In this document: positions 47,591 through 56,437 of the stretch, piece after piece | How the letters are laid out: each line of letters opens with the position of its first letter | Numbering within the stretch: position 1 is the stretch's first letter | From: Phycobacter azelaicus | GTDB taxonomy: Bacteria > Pseudomonadota > Alphaproteobacteria > Rhodobacterales > Rhodobacteraceae | Direction: 5' to 3' | Assembly: GCF_014884385.1 (NCBI RefSeq) | Contig: NZ_WKFH01000002.1 | Span: forward strand, 1-64,000 | Length of the DNA: 64,000 nucleotides | Notes under the pieces: model-generated | The model's input: the letters and a program-made list of their open reading frames with translations, nothing else | What the model was told of the DNA's origin: nothing | Databases searched by the model: none | Made by a program: the position numbers and the translations under genes

Positions 47591-48706
47591 TTACAGCACC
47601 CCGGCGCGGCTGAAGACGCCGAAGAAGTTGCCGATCAGGTTCGAGATGGTCAGCGCATCGTTGATCGGAGATTCGGTTGCAATCAGCAGATCACCGGGAT
47701 TGATCCGGAACTTGCGGGCCGAGAACAGCCCGTCCGCTGTGGTCAGATCTAGCGTGAAGACCACCCGTTCATGGCGCGGTCCGCGCGTGTTCGGGGCGAC
47801 GGCTCCGGCGTCATACTCGCGCAGGACCAAGAGACCCTGGGGGTCGGCCTTGCCGTCCTGGAACCCGCCCGAGATCGACATGGCGTCCATGGCCGACATC
47901 TCGTCCTTGCTGAAGATATGCAGATCTTCCTTGCCGGTGGCCCCGAAGGAGAGGAAATAGCGTTCGTCCTCTTCCACGAAAACCCGGTCGCCGCCGCGCA
48001 GCAGGGTGTCGAGTTTTGGATTGTTCAGCAGCTTGTCCACCGAGGTGCCATAGATGCTGCGCCCGCGCACCAGTCGGATCTGCGGGTTGTTGAGCGTGGA
48101 GCTGATGCCGCCGCCGGCCGAAATCAGCCCCATCACCGAATAATTGCGATCGGGCATCGGATAGGTGCCGGGCCGGGCCACGCCCGAAACCAGGTCGACC
48201 GAGTTATTGCGTCCCTCCTGCATGTCCAGCTGCAATTGCGCCGAAGGGACGATGACCTCCAGCTCTGCCTGCAGCTGTTCGCGCGCCAGATCCGGGGTCA
48301 GCCCCAGAACATTCACGCTGCCCACATAGGGCATGAAGATGGTTCCGTTGGCGGCCACGCGCACGTCCTGCAGCTGCACGTCCTTCTGTTCGAGCGAGGT
48401 CAGAAGCGAGTTGTCGCTGCTGTCCCAGATGCGCAGGGTCAGCGTATCGCCGGGCTGGATGATCTGGGTCTTGGCGCCATTGCTGGCGCTGATCCAGCCG
48501 AGGTGATTGCTTTTCCCGGTTTCGGGCCATTGAGAGACGGTGGGCAGAAAGGCGCGGGTCACCGGGTAAAGGGCGAAATCGGCGTCCACCTCGCTGGACT
48601 GCTTGATGATCTCTTCCCCCGTGGGGGCCCCGCCGGGCAGGCGCCCGCAGGCGGCTGGCAAAAGGCAGAGGCTGGCAAGTGCAAGCAGCGGGATCACAAG
48701 GCGCAT
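47591..48706 (-). CDS. Outer-membrane polysaccharide export lipoprotein (Wza/KpsD-type OPX)
   Basis: A 371-residue lipoprotein. The signal is LLALASLCLLPAACGR (lipobox PAAC, Cys about residue 20). Then comes a Poly_export domain (IIQPGDTLTLRIWDSSDNSL, VAANGTIFMPYVGSV) and SLBB-type domains (SGVARPGTYPMPDRNYSV, LRGGDRVFVEEDER, FSLDL-like and FRINPGDLL). It forms the outer-membrane pore through which the polymer exits and should work with the KpsE-like PCP at 25761. The ATG at 48706 gives the lipobox at the right distance. Transcribed opposite to the SDR gene at 48823. Confidence 0.9.
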   Translation of the reverse strand: MRLVIPLLALASLCLLPAACGRLPGGAPTGEEIIKQSSEVDADFALYPVTRAFLPTVSQWPETGKSNHLGWISASNGAKTQIIQPGDTLTLRIWDSSDNSLLTSLEQKDVQLQDVRVAANGTIFMPYVGSVNVLGLTPDLAREQLQAELEVIVPSAQLQLDMQEGRNNSVDLVSGVARPGTYPMPDRNYSVMGLISAGGGISSTLNNPQIRLVRGRSIYGTSVDKLLNNPKLDTLLRGGDRVFVEEDERYFLSFGATGKEDLHIFSKDEMSAMDAMSISGGFQDGKADPQGLLVLREYDAGAVAPNTRGPRHERVVFTLDLTTADGLFSARKFRINPGDLLIATESPINDALTISNLIGNFFGVFSRAGVL

Positions 48707-48822
48707 GGGAGCTCTTTTCGGAAAGATCTTGATTTTTGGTGTCCGCAAGATACTGCGCTAGGGCGGTGCGTCAACCAGAGGGCGCAAGCTATGGTGTCTT
48801 GAGAAGGGGACAAGGGCAACAG

Positions 48823-49746
48823 ATGGGTTTTCCAGCCACAGTCCGGGGTGCAGCGACGCCTGCGGGTTTTCCGTCTACGGTGGTTCTGGGGGCCTCGGGG
48901 CGCATCGGTCGGGTGCTGCGCCGGACCTGGCCCGATCTTCTGCCCGGTGCGGCGCGGGTGCTGTGGCAGGCCCGGCGCCCCCAGCCCGATGTGCTCCCTG
49001 CCGAAGACTGGGTGATTCTCGACCCCCTTGCGGCGCCAGGGCTTCTGGCCGAGACCATGCGCGGCGCCGAGGCTGTTTTGTGCCTGGCGGGCAGCGTGCC
49101 GGGCCGTGGGGCCGATCTGGCGGATAATGCGCGCCTGGCGCTTGCCGCGATCGAGGCGGCGGCCTCTGCCGGGGGCGAACCGGCGCGGGTGTTTCTGACC
49201 TCTTCGGCCGCGGTCTATGGCGATCTTGCGGCGGAGGGGGGGCTGCTGCGCGAAGACGCGGCTGTTGCGCCCACCAGCCCCTATGGGCGCGCCAAACTCG
49301 AGATGGAGCAGCAGGCGCTTGCACGGGCGAAAGGGCTGGGCGTGCCCGTCAGCATCCTGCGGATCGGCAATATCGCCGGGCTTGATGCCATTCTGGGGGG
49401 CTGGCGCCCGGGCTTCACCCTGGACCGGTTTGCCGATGGCCACAGCCCGCGGCGCAGCTATATCGGGGTGCAAAGCCTGGCTCATGTGCTGGCGGCCCTG
49501 CTGATCTGCGAAGAAATGCCTGCGATCCTGAATATCGCCCAGCCCGAACCGGTGGAGATGGCGGCGCTTTTGCAGGCGGCGGGGCGGTCCTTTGCCACCC
49601 GGCCCGCGCCCGCAAGCGCCATTCCCGAGGTGGCGCTGGATCTGGACCTTCTACGCCGCACCCTGGGGCCAAAGGCGATGCCGGACCCGGCTGATCCGGC
49701 TTGTCTGGCAGAGGAATGGGCCTTATTAGAGCCGGATTTGAGGTGA
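48823..49746 (+). CDS. NDP-sugar SDR, possible UDP-4-keto-6-deoxy-GlcNAc 4-reductase
   Basis: A 307-residue extended SDR: VVLGASGRIGRVLRR, CLAGSVPGRG, FLTSSAAVYGD, SPYGRAKLEMEQQAL (Tyr/Lys pair), then LRIGNIAGLDAI. It is followed by a phosphoglycosyltransferase and a WbpM-like dehydratase. The Rhizobium etli trio WreQ (reductase), WreU (transferase) and WreV (dehydratase) for QuiNAc has the same make-up. On that ground it may reduce the 4-keto sugar to UDP-QuiNAc or UDP-FucNAc. Start at 48823 behind AAGGG; a longer frame begins at 48736. Confidence 0.7.
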   Translation: MGFPATVRGAATPAGFPSTVVLGASGRIGRVLRRTWPDLLPGAARVLWQARRPQPDVLPAEDWVILDPLAAPGLLAETMRGAEAVLCLAGSVPGRGADLADNARLALAAIEAAASAGGEPARVFLTSSAAVYGDLAAEGGLLREDAAVAPTSPYGRAKLEMEQQALARAKGLGVPVSILRIGNIAGLDAILGGWRPGFTLDRFADGHSPRRSYIGVQSLAHVLAALLICEEMPAILNIAQPEPVEMAALLQAAGRSFATRPAPASAIPEVALDLDLLRRTLGPKAMPDPADPACLAEEWALLEPDLR

Positions 49747-49796
49747 TTTCTCGTGATGACACCGACCGGCACTGACAGGGCAGGCGCCCTGATGAC

Positions 49797-50420
49797 ATGG
49801 ATGACCTGATGACCTGGCGCAAACGCATTTTCGATCTTTTCTTTGCCTCGCTGCTGGTGGTGATCCTGGGGCCTATCCTGTTGCTGCTGCTGCTTTGGCT
49901 GCTGATCAAAGAGGGGCGGCCGGTCTTTTACGTGGCCGAGCGCATGACCACGCCGACCCGCAGTTTCAAGCTTTGGAAGCTCAGAACCATGACCGTGGTC
50001 GATGAGGACAGCGGCGTTTCGGGTGGCGACAAGGAGGCCCGGATCACCCGCACCGGCGCCTGGCTGCGCTCCAAGCGGCTGGATGAATTCCCCCAGCTGT
50101 GGAACATCCTGAAAGGGGATCTGTCCTTTGTGGGGCCGCGCCCGCCCCTGCGCCAATATGTGGAGGCCCATCCGGAGATCTATGCCGAGGTGCTCAAAAG
50201 CCGCCCCGGCGTCACCGGTCTGGCCTCGATCACATATCACAAACATGAAACCGCGCTGCTGGCCCGCTGCAGCACGCCCGAGGAAACCGATGCGGTCTAT
50301 TCGCGCATCTGCGTGCCGGCCAAGGCGCGGCTGGACCTGATTTACCAGCGCCACCAGAATATGTGCTATGATTTCGATCTGGTGTTCCAGACCATCGGCA
50401 ATATCTTCCGGCGCGGCTGA
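49797..50420 (+). CDS. Monotopic phosphoglycosyltransferase (initiating sugar transferase)
   Basis: A 207-residue bacterial sugar transferase with one hydrophobic re-entrant helix (IFDLFFASLLVVILGPILLL), then FKLWKLRTM, RLDEFPQLWNILKGDLSFVG (Asp-Glu dyad) and PRPPLRQYVEAHPE. A C-terminal arginine-rich end follows. It transfers a sugar 1-phosphate from a UDP-sugar to undecaprenyl phosphate, starting repeat-unit assembly. From its neighbours the sugar is probably QuiNAc or another 6-deoxy-HexNAc. Confidence 0.9.
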   Translation: MDDLMTWRKRIFDLFFASLLVVILGPILLLLLLWLLIKEGRPVFYVAERMTTPTRSFKLWKLRTMTVVDEDSGVSGGDKEARITRTGAWLRSKRLDEFPQLWNILKGDLSFVGPRPPLRQYVEAHPEIYAEVLKSRPGVTGLASITYHKHETALLARCSTPEETDAVYSRICVPAKARLDLIYQRHQNMCYDFDLVFQTIGNIFRRG

Positions 50421-50703
50421 AAGGCGCTGGGCACGCATGCGCCGTCACCATTTGCGGTGTGTTTGGATAATTGTAAAACTTTGCGGCGTGTTGGATGTTT
50501 TTCGTTAAGCTTACGTTTGTATTTGGGCGCAAAAAAGGTCACACTTGAGCGGTAGTGGATCATGAGGCGCTGCGGCGGTATTTGAGCGGGCACGCTTGCC
50601 AGCCAGGGCATGTCCTGTCACGAGGATGTTAAGGCCGGGCAGGGGCACTGAGGCATGCGTTGTGGGAATTTGGGCCCGTTGTCTGATGTGCGGGGCGTGG
50701 GAT

Positions 50704-52581
50704 ATGTTTGATCTGATCAGCCGACTTTCGAGAAAACAAAAGTCCTATGTCTTTCTCGCGCTGGATGTGGTGCTGTGCCCGCTGGCGCTTTTGTTCACCT
50801 TCACCGTGCAACCCCTGCCGGATCCGGCGCTGACGACCTTTGTGCTCATGCTGCCGGTTCTGCCCTATGCGCTGCTGGCCATGGCGGGGCTGTCGCTCTG
50901 GCTTGGCCTGCCGCTGATCCAGCTCAATGCCTATGAACGCCATGCGATGATGCTGACGGCCCTGGTGGCGATCTTTACCGCCACGGTCATGGCCATGATC
51001 ACCTATGTTGTGGGCCCCAAGCTGCCGCCCGGGACCTATGTGGTCTTTGCCCTGGTTTACTTCCTGTCCATGGTGATAATGCGGGCGGTGCTGCTGCAAC
51101 TGGTGCTGATGATCTATCGGAGCGCCATGCCCCGCTGCCGGGTGCTGATCTATGGCGCCGGCGCCACCGGCACTCAGCTGGCCCAGGCCCTGAAATCCCA
51201 TGGTGGCATCGATCCCGTCGCCTTTGTTGACGACAACACCTCCCTGCAGGGGGTGACGCTTCTGGGGCTGCCGGTCTACGCGCCGTCCCGGATCCCCGAG
51301 ATTGTCGAGAGCCGCTACATCAACCGGGTGTTGCTGGCGATGCCCTCGCAAGGGGTGGCGAAACAGGCCCAGGTGACGCGGCGGCTGCAGGCCATGGGGC
51401 TAGAGGTGCAGGTGCTGCCTTCCTTTGCCCAGCTCATCGGCGAAGAGGAACTGGTGGACAAGCTGACACCGGCCCCGGCGCAGACCTTTCTGAACCGGGA
51501 CAGCCATGATGTGCCGTTGAATACGGCCAGCGTCTCCTATCAGGGTCGCGTGGTGCTGGTTTCTGGGGCGGGGGGGTCGATCGGCTCTGAACTGTCCCGC
51601 CAGGTGCTGGCCTGCGGACCGACCAAACTGGTGCTCTATGAGCTGTCGGAGCTGGCGCTTTATACCATCCATCAGGAACTTGCGCCCTTAGGCGAAGAAC
51701 TGGGCATCGAGGTGGTGCCGGTGCTGGGCTCGGTGACTGATCCGCGTCAGGTCCGCCAGGTGCTGGAGCGGCACCAGGTGCAGGTGGTGCTGCATGCGGC
51801 GGCCTATAAACATGTTCCGCTGGTGGAAGCCAACCCGCTGCCCGGTCTGGCCAACAACGTTTTTGGCACCCAGACCCTGGCGCGGCTGGCGGAACAGGCC
51901 GGGGTGGAGCGGTTCATCCTGATTTCCTCGGACAAGGCGGTGCGCCCGACCAATGTGATGGGCGCCTCCAAGCGCATTGCCGAGCTTCTGGTGCAGGATC
52001 GGGCCTCGCGCACATCGGGGACCATCTTCACCATGGTGCGCTTTGGCAATGTGCTGGGCTCTTCGGGTTCGGTTGTGCCGCTGTTCCAGGATCAGATCAA
52101 CCGCGGCGGGCCGGTCACCGTGACGGATCCTTCGGTCAAACGCTATTTCATGACCATCCGCGAGGCGGTGCAACTGGTGCTGCAGGCCGGCGCCGAGGCG
52201 CGGGGCGGCGAGGTCTTCGTGCTCGACATGGGCAAGCCGATCTCGATCCTGCAACTGGCGCGCCAGGTGATCGAAAGCGCCGGCTACAGCGTGCGCGATG
52301 AGGATCATCCCGAAGGCGATATCGAGATCAAGATCATCGGCCTGCGTCCGGGAGAGAAGATGGAGGAAGAGCTGACGCTGAGCGACAGCCTGGCCACCAC
52401 CAACCACCCCAAGATCTTCTGTGCCCGCGAGGGGGTGCTGTCCGAAATCGAAGTGGCGGCCCTGTTGCGCGGTTTGCGTCAGGCGGTGGTCAGCGGGGAC
52501 GAGGCGGCGCTGCGGCTACTGATCCGGCGCTGGGTCGAGGGTAACGGAGAAGACACGATCGGGGCACGAAAGACCTCCTGA
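50704..52581 (+). CDS. UDP-GlcNAc 4,6-dehydratase, membrane WbpM/CapD type
   Basis: A 625-residue protein with four predicted N-terminal membrane helices (~13-120), a first Rossmann-like domain (RVLIYGAGATGTQLAQAL) and a catalytic SDR domain (VSGAGGSIGSELSRQV, HAAAYKHVPLVEANP). SSDKAVRPTNVMGASKR carries Met-Lys in place of Tyr-Lys, as in WbpM and FlaA1-type dehydratases. It makes UDP-4-keto-6-deoxy-GlcNAc. The ATG at 50704 is chosen; the frame runs on to 50596. It follows the transferase after a 283-base gap that has no gene I can support. Confidence 0.9.
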   Translation: MFDLISRLSRKQKSYVFLALDVVLCPLALLFTFTVQPLPDPALTTFVLMLPVLPYALLAMAGLSLWLGLPLIQLNAYERHAMMLTALVAIFTATVMAMITYVVGPKLPPGTYVVFALVYFLSMVIMRAVLLQLVLMIYRSAMPRCRVLIYGAGATGTQLAQALKSHGGIDPVAFVDDNTSLQGVTLLGLPVYAPSRIPEIVESRYINRVLLAMPSQGVAKQAQVTRRLQAMGLEVQVLPSFAQLIGEEELVDKLTPAPAQTFLNRDSHDVPLNTASVSYQGRVVLVSGAGGSIGSELSRQVLACGPTKLVLYELSELALYTIHQELAPLGEELGIEVVPVLGSVTDPRQVRQVLERHQVQVVLHAAAYKHVPLVEANPLPGLANNVFGTQTLARLAEQAGVERFILISSDKAVRPTNVMGASKRIAELLVQDRASRTSGTIFTMVRFGNVLGSSGSVVPLFQDQINRGGPVTVTDPSVKRYFMTIREAVQLVLQAGAEARGGEVFVLDMGKPISILQLARQVIESAGYSVRDEDHPEGDIEIKIIGLRPGEKMEEELTLSDSLATTNHPKIFCAREGVLSEIEVAALLRGLRQAVVSGDEAALRLLIRRWVEGNGEDTIGARKTS

Positions 52582-52683
52582 GGGGGACCTGCTCCATTGC
52601 GGCGCGCGGCGCATTCATGTTCTAACGGCAGGCAGGACAGGGTGCCCCTGCCAGGGCCCTTCAGGAACAGAGACTTAAGTGCA

Positions 52684-55008
52684 GTGGATTCCCCGGTGAG
52701 CCAGACGGTGAGCGAGACTTCGAAACCTTCCCTGCGCGCCGCGCCTGTGCTGCTTGCCTGTGTGATGACCCTTGCCAGCCTGGGGCTGGTTGGTCTGGGG
52801 CCGGCCGGTACAGGCGGGGGGGTGATTTCTGCGGCCCACGCGCAAGATGCCCCGGCCCAGACAGCGCCCGGCTACCGTCGCCCGCCCGAGCCGTTTCAGA
52901 CCCAGAGCACGGCCAGCAATGCCGAGGCACCGCGCTATCGCCGCCAGCCGGTGCCCAGCCTGAACTTCTACGGCCTGCCCGGTCTGATGGACATGCCCAG
53001 TGCCGAGATGCTGCCCGATGCCCAATGGGGCACCAGCTTTTCCTGGTTCGCGGGCCAGAGCCGCTACAACCTGACCTTCCAAGCGCTGCCCTGGCTGACC
53101 GCCTCGTTCCGTTACAACGGTATTCAGGATCTCGCGGGAACCTCCTTTCGCACCTATTACGACCGCGGCTTTGATGTGCGCGCCCGGCTCTGGCGCGAGG
53201 GGCGCTGGCGGCCGGCGGTCACCGTTGGCCTGCAGGATTTTGCCGGCACCGGCGTCTATGCCAGCGAATATATCGTCGCTACGAAACGGTTCGAAACGTC
53301 GGCCCTGTCACGGGGCGGGGTGCCCGGGCGCCTGAAGCTGAGCGCAGGTCTTGGCTGGGGGCGGCTTGGCACCTATGGGGCCATCGGCAGCCTGGTGGGC
53401 AGCCGGGGCGGATTTCAGCCCGGCGGGACTGGCGGGAAACTGGCAACGGACACCTGGTTCCGGGGCGATTTTGCGCCCTTTGCCGGCCTTGAGTGGCAGC
53501 CCAATGATCGCTGGGGCTTCAAGGTGGAATATTCCTCGGATGCCTATGAGGCCGAGGCCCGCGATTCGGGGATCTTCGAGCGCAAGTCGCCGCTGAACTT
53601 TGGTCTGGAATACCAGGCCAGCCGCGCCACGCGCCTGGGGGTCTACTATCTTTATGGCTCCGAAATTGGGGTGACGGCGCAGATCCAGATCAACCCGAAA
53701 CATCCGCGCATGCCGATGGTCGTGCCGGCCCTGAGGCCGGTACAGCCGCGCAGCCAGTGGGTCACCGACGATGCGCAGTGGAGCCAGGACTGGGCGGCCA
53801 GTGAACCGGCCCGGCGCGAGGTGCGCGACCGCGTGGCCGAGGCGCTGAAGGCCGACGGGCTTTTGCTGGAGGCGGTGCAGTTCAGCGGCACCACGGTCGA
53901 GCTGCGCTTCCGCAACAACCGCTATCGCTCCGATGCGCTTGCCATTGGCCGGGTGGCGCGTCTGATTGCCAATGTGCTGCCGCCCTCGATCGAAACCTTC
54001 CGGATCGTGCCGGTGCGCGCGGGCATGGGCCTGTCGGCCACGGTCCTGCGCCGCAGCGATCTGGAGGCGCTGGAGTTCGCCCCCGCCGCGCCGGATGCCC
54101 TGCAGGCGGTTGCCGCCGTGACCGATGCCGGCCCCACTCCGGACGGCTCGATCCTGTCCTCAGAGCTTTACCCCTCGTTTTCGCACTCGATCAGCCCCTA
54201 TTGGGCGCAGGGCTATTTCGATCCCAACCGGCCGTTCCGCCTGGACTTCGGCATTGCTCTGCGGGCGTCTTACGTGCCGGCGCCGGGCTGGCGCATCGCC
54301 GGGGCGATCAATCACCGCATCTGGGGCAATATCGCCCAGGGGCGGGCCTCAAATTCTGTTCTGCCCCATGTGCGCACGGATCAGGCGCTTTATGCCCAAT
54401 ATGCCACCGTTCTGGCCAATCTCTATGCCAGCCGCCACTGGCAGCCGCGCAACGATGTTTATGCGCGCGTCACGGCAGGCCTTCTGGAAAACATGTATGG
54501 CGGTCTCTCGGGCGAGGTGCTGTGGAAACCGGCTGCCAGCCCGCTGGCCCTGGGGGTGGAGGCGAACTACGTGGTGCAGCGCGACTATGATCAGCTGTTT
54601 TCCTTCCGCGATTACAAGACCTTCACCGGTCATGCCTCGGCCTATCTGGAACTTGGCAAGGGCTATCTGATGCGGCTGGACGCGGGCCGTTACCTGGCGG
54701 GCGATTACGGGGGCACCTTCGACCTCAATCGCACCTTCAGCAATGGCTGGGTCGTGGGCGGCTTCTTCACCCTGACCGATGTGTCGGCGGCCGATTTCGG
54801 GGAAGGCTCCTTTGACAAGGGCTTTTACTTCCGAATCCCGCTGGACTGGATGCTGGGCAAGCCGTCCCGCAATGCCTTCGGCATGACCGTGCGCCCGACG
54901 CAGCGGGACGGGGGACAGCGCGTCAATGTGCCGGGACGGCTTCATGGTGCCATCCGGGATGCGCATCGCGACAGTCTGAACCGTCAGCGCGCGAGGTTCT
55001 GGGAATGA
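52684..55008 (+). CDS. yjbH: YjbH-family outer-membrane exopolysaccharide protein
   Basis: About 774 residues. A signal-like hydrophobic segment (LLACVMTLASLGLVGLG, cleavage near AAHAQDAPA) is followed by a YjbH/GfcD beta-barrel: SLNFYGLPGLMDMPSAEMLP, WFAGQSRYNLTFQALPWLTA, GLQDFAGTGVYASEYIVATK, WQPNDRWGFKVEYSSDAYE. The end is DKGFYFRIPLDWMLGKPSRN. YjbH and GfcD are linked to outer-membrane export or modification of exopolysaccharide. No ATG fits; GTG 52684 (VDSPVSQTV) or a GTG four codons later is likely, and the open frame reaches 52597. Overlaps yjbF by 4 bases. Confidence 0.87.
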   Translation: MDSPVSQTVSETSKPSLRAAPVLLACVMTLASLGLVGLGPAGTGGGVISAAHAQDAPAQTAPGYRRPPEPFQTQSTASNAEAPRYRRQPVPSLNFYGLPGLMDMPSAEMLPDAQWGTSFSWFAGQSRYNLTFQALPWLTASFRYNGIQDLAGTSFRTYYDRGFDVRARLWREGRWRPAVTVGLQDFAGTGVYASEYIVATKRFETSALSRGGVPGRLKLSAGLGWGRLGTYGAIGSLVGSRGGFQPGGTGGKLATDTWFRGDFAPFAGLEWQPNDRWGFKVEYSSDAYEAEARDSGIFERKSPLNFGLEYQASRATRLGVYYLYGSEIGVTAQIQINPKHPRMPMVVPALRPVQPRSQWVTDDAQWSQDWAASEPARREVRDRVAEALKADGLLLEAVQFSGTTVELRFRNNRYRSDALAIGRVARLIANVLPPSIETFRIVPVRAGMGLSATVLRRSDLEALEFAPAAPDALQAVAAVTDAGPTPDGSILSSELYPSFSHSISPYWAQGYFDPNRPFRLDFGIALRASYVPAPGWRIAGAINHRIWGNIAQGRASNSVLPHVRTDQALYAQYATVLANLYASRHWQPRNDVYARVTAGLLENMYGGLSGEVLWKPAASPLALGVEANYVVQRDYDQLFSFRDYKTFTGHASAYLELGKGYLMRLDAGRYLAGDYGGTFDLNRTFSNGWVVGGFFTLTDVSAADFGEGSFDKGFYFRIPLDWMLGKPSRNAFGMTVRPTQRDGGQRVNVPGRLHGAIRDAHRDSLNRQRARFWE

Positions 55009-55775
55009 CAGGTATATCACGATCACCTTTCGGTCGCCGGCGGCTGCAGATGGTGGCCCTTTTGGGGGGGCTTGCTGTGCTGGCGGGCTGCGCCAAGGGA
55101 CCGGACAAGGCACCCTTGCAGGTGGAGCTTATCAAGACCGTGGGCCAGACCGTGCAGCAGATCCGCGACAAACGTGCAGGGCCACCGAAACTGCCGCCGC
55201 TGACGCGCGCGCTGCTGGAGGCCGAGGCGCAGGTGCCGGTCATCGAGGTCATGATCGAAGAGACTGGTACTTTTGCCTATCTTACTCCGCAGACGGTCAA
55301 ACGAGACGATTACCCCGGAGAGGTGGTGGTCTGGGCCACCCAGGACGATGTTCTCTTGACTATGCGGGACGGGGTGCTGGTGGCCACGCGGGGGTTGGCG
55401 AACGATCTGCTGGGCGCCTCGGCCCTGGTGCGGGAGGGCACAAAGGGGCCTTCAGGCCACGGGCAGCGCATCTATGAGGTGGCGGCACTGGACAATGCTT
55501 CGGTGAAATACCCGATGGCCTGCGAGATCAAGGAGTTGGGGCAGGAACGCATAGAGATCGTCGAGCTGGAGTATGACACCCGTCACCTGCGCGAGAGCTG
55601 TGCACTGGCGGGCGCGGAGCCCGGAGACAGATATCGGGACGTGCCGGATGCCGCGCGGGCCACGCGCATGGAGAATGATTACTGGATTGATTCTCGCACA
55701 GGGCGAATCTGGCAGTCCCGGCAGTGGGCGGGACCAGACATCGGCTATCTGCGTATTCGCCAGTTGACGATATAA
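55005..55775 (+). CDS. yjbF: YjbF/GfcB-family lipoprotein
   Basis: A 256-residue lipoprotein: basic start, hydrophobic stretch and lipobox LAVLAGC (Cys about residue 29). The body matches YjbF/GfcB (DDVLLTMRDGVLVATRGLAN, DLLGASALVREGTKG, YWIDSRTGRIWQSRQWAGPD). It is expected at the outer membrane with YjbH. Coupled to yjbH by an ATGA overlap. Confidence 0.87.
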   Translation: MTGISRSPFGRRRLQMVALLGGLAVLAGCAKGPDKAPLQVELIKTVGQTVQQIRDKRAGPPKLPPLTRALLEAEAQVPVIEVMIEETGTFAYLTPQTVKRDDYPGEVVVWATQDDVLLTMRDGVLVATRGLANDLLGASALVREGTKGPSGHGQRIYEVAALDNASVKYPMACEIKELGQERIEIVELEYDTRHLRESCALAGAEPGDRYRDVPDAARATRMENDYWIDSRTGRIWQSRQWAGPDIGYLRIRQLTI

Positions 55776-55902
55776 GCGGTTTTCCCGCAACGGGCCGAAA
55801 AAATGTAGCTTTCTAAGCGAAATACCGCGACCATTCGTTGAATGGAAAGATCTTCTCGCCTATGGTCGCGGTGAGAACATGTCCTCCATAGGAGTCTTTA
55901 TT

Positions 55903-56175
55903 ATGAAAAATATCTTCGCAGCCTTCGCGCTGGCCGCCATGGCCGCAGCTTCCGCAACTTCCGTTTCTGCTCAGGCAGCCCCTGCACCTGCGGGCGCGGG
56001 TGCCGGTGCCGGCGGCGGTGCCGGTGCCGGCGGCGGTGTCGGTGCCGGTATCGGTGGTGGCCTGGGCTTGGGCGCAGGTGGCATCGCAGCAGGCGTGATC
56101 GCCGCTGCTGTTGTTGTGGGTGTTGTTGTGAGCGACGACGATACCGTCACCACCACCACCACCACCACCAACTGA
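55903..56175 (+). CDS. yjbE: YjbE/GfcA-like secreted Gly-rich protein
   Basis: A 90-residue protein with a signal peptide (MKNIFAAFALAAMAAASA, cleaved near SVSAQA) and a Gly/Ala-rich middle of GAGAGGG repeats. A hydrophobic AAGVIAAAVVVGVVV follows, and then an acidic-threonine tail, DDDTV plus seven Thr from an (ACC)7 run at 56149-56169. E. coli YjbE also ends in a Thr run, so the family call rests on layout and context. AGGAG lies eight bases before the ATG. A terminator follows. Confidence 0.72.
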   Translation: MKNIFAAFALAAMAAASATSVSAQAAPAPAGAGAGAGGGAGAGGGVGAGIGGGLGLGAGGIAAGVIAAAVVVGVVVSDDDTVTTTTTTTN

Positions 56176-56216
56176 TCTGGCGCCGGTTTCCGGCCCCTTC
56201 TTTGGAATGGATTTCG

Positions 56217-56247
56217 CAGGCGCGCCTCTCAAAAGGCGCGCCTGTTT
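56217..56247 (+). terminator. Terminator after the yjb genes
   Basis: Perfect 11-bp stem, CAGGCGCGCCT (56217-56227) with AGGCGCGCCTG (56234-56244), 6-base loop, then TTT. The T run is short but the stem is very strong. Confidence 0.78.
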
Positions 56248-56437
56248 GCGTTGCGCTGGCGCCTTTTGAGGCGCTGTGCCTGTCTTTTTTTTGCCCAAGT
56301 TCTGTCCCGGAATTTCAATCTTTCGAGGCAAATATACGGGCGGGGCGACACGGAAAGGCTGTACAACCAGAGCGCGTGATCGCATAAAAGTTACAAAATT
56401 CTGAAGTGGTCTCAGAGGCCGGAAGACAGGAAATACG

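Noticed and set aside
56149..56169. (ACC)7 tract as a phase-variation switch
   Set aside because: The repeat unit is three bases, so length changes would alter the Thr run but not the reading frame. It lies at the very end of the gene.
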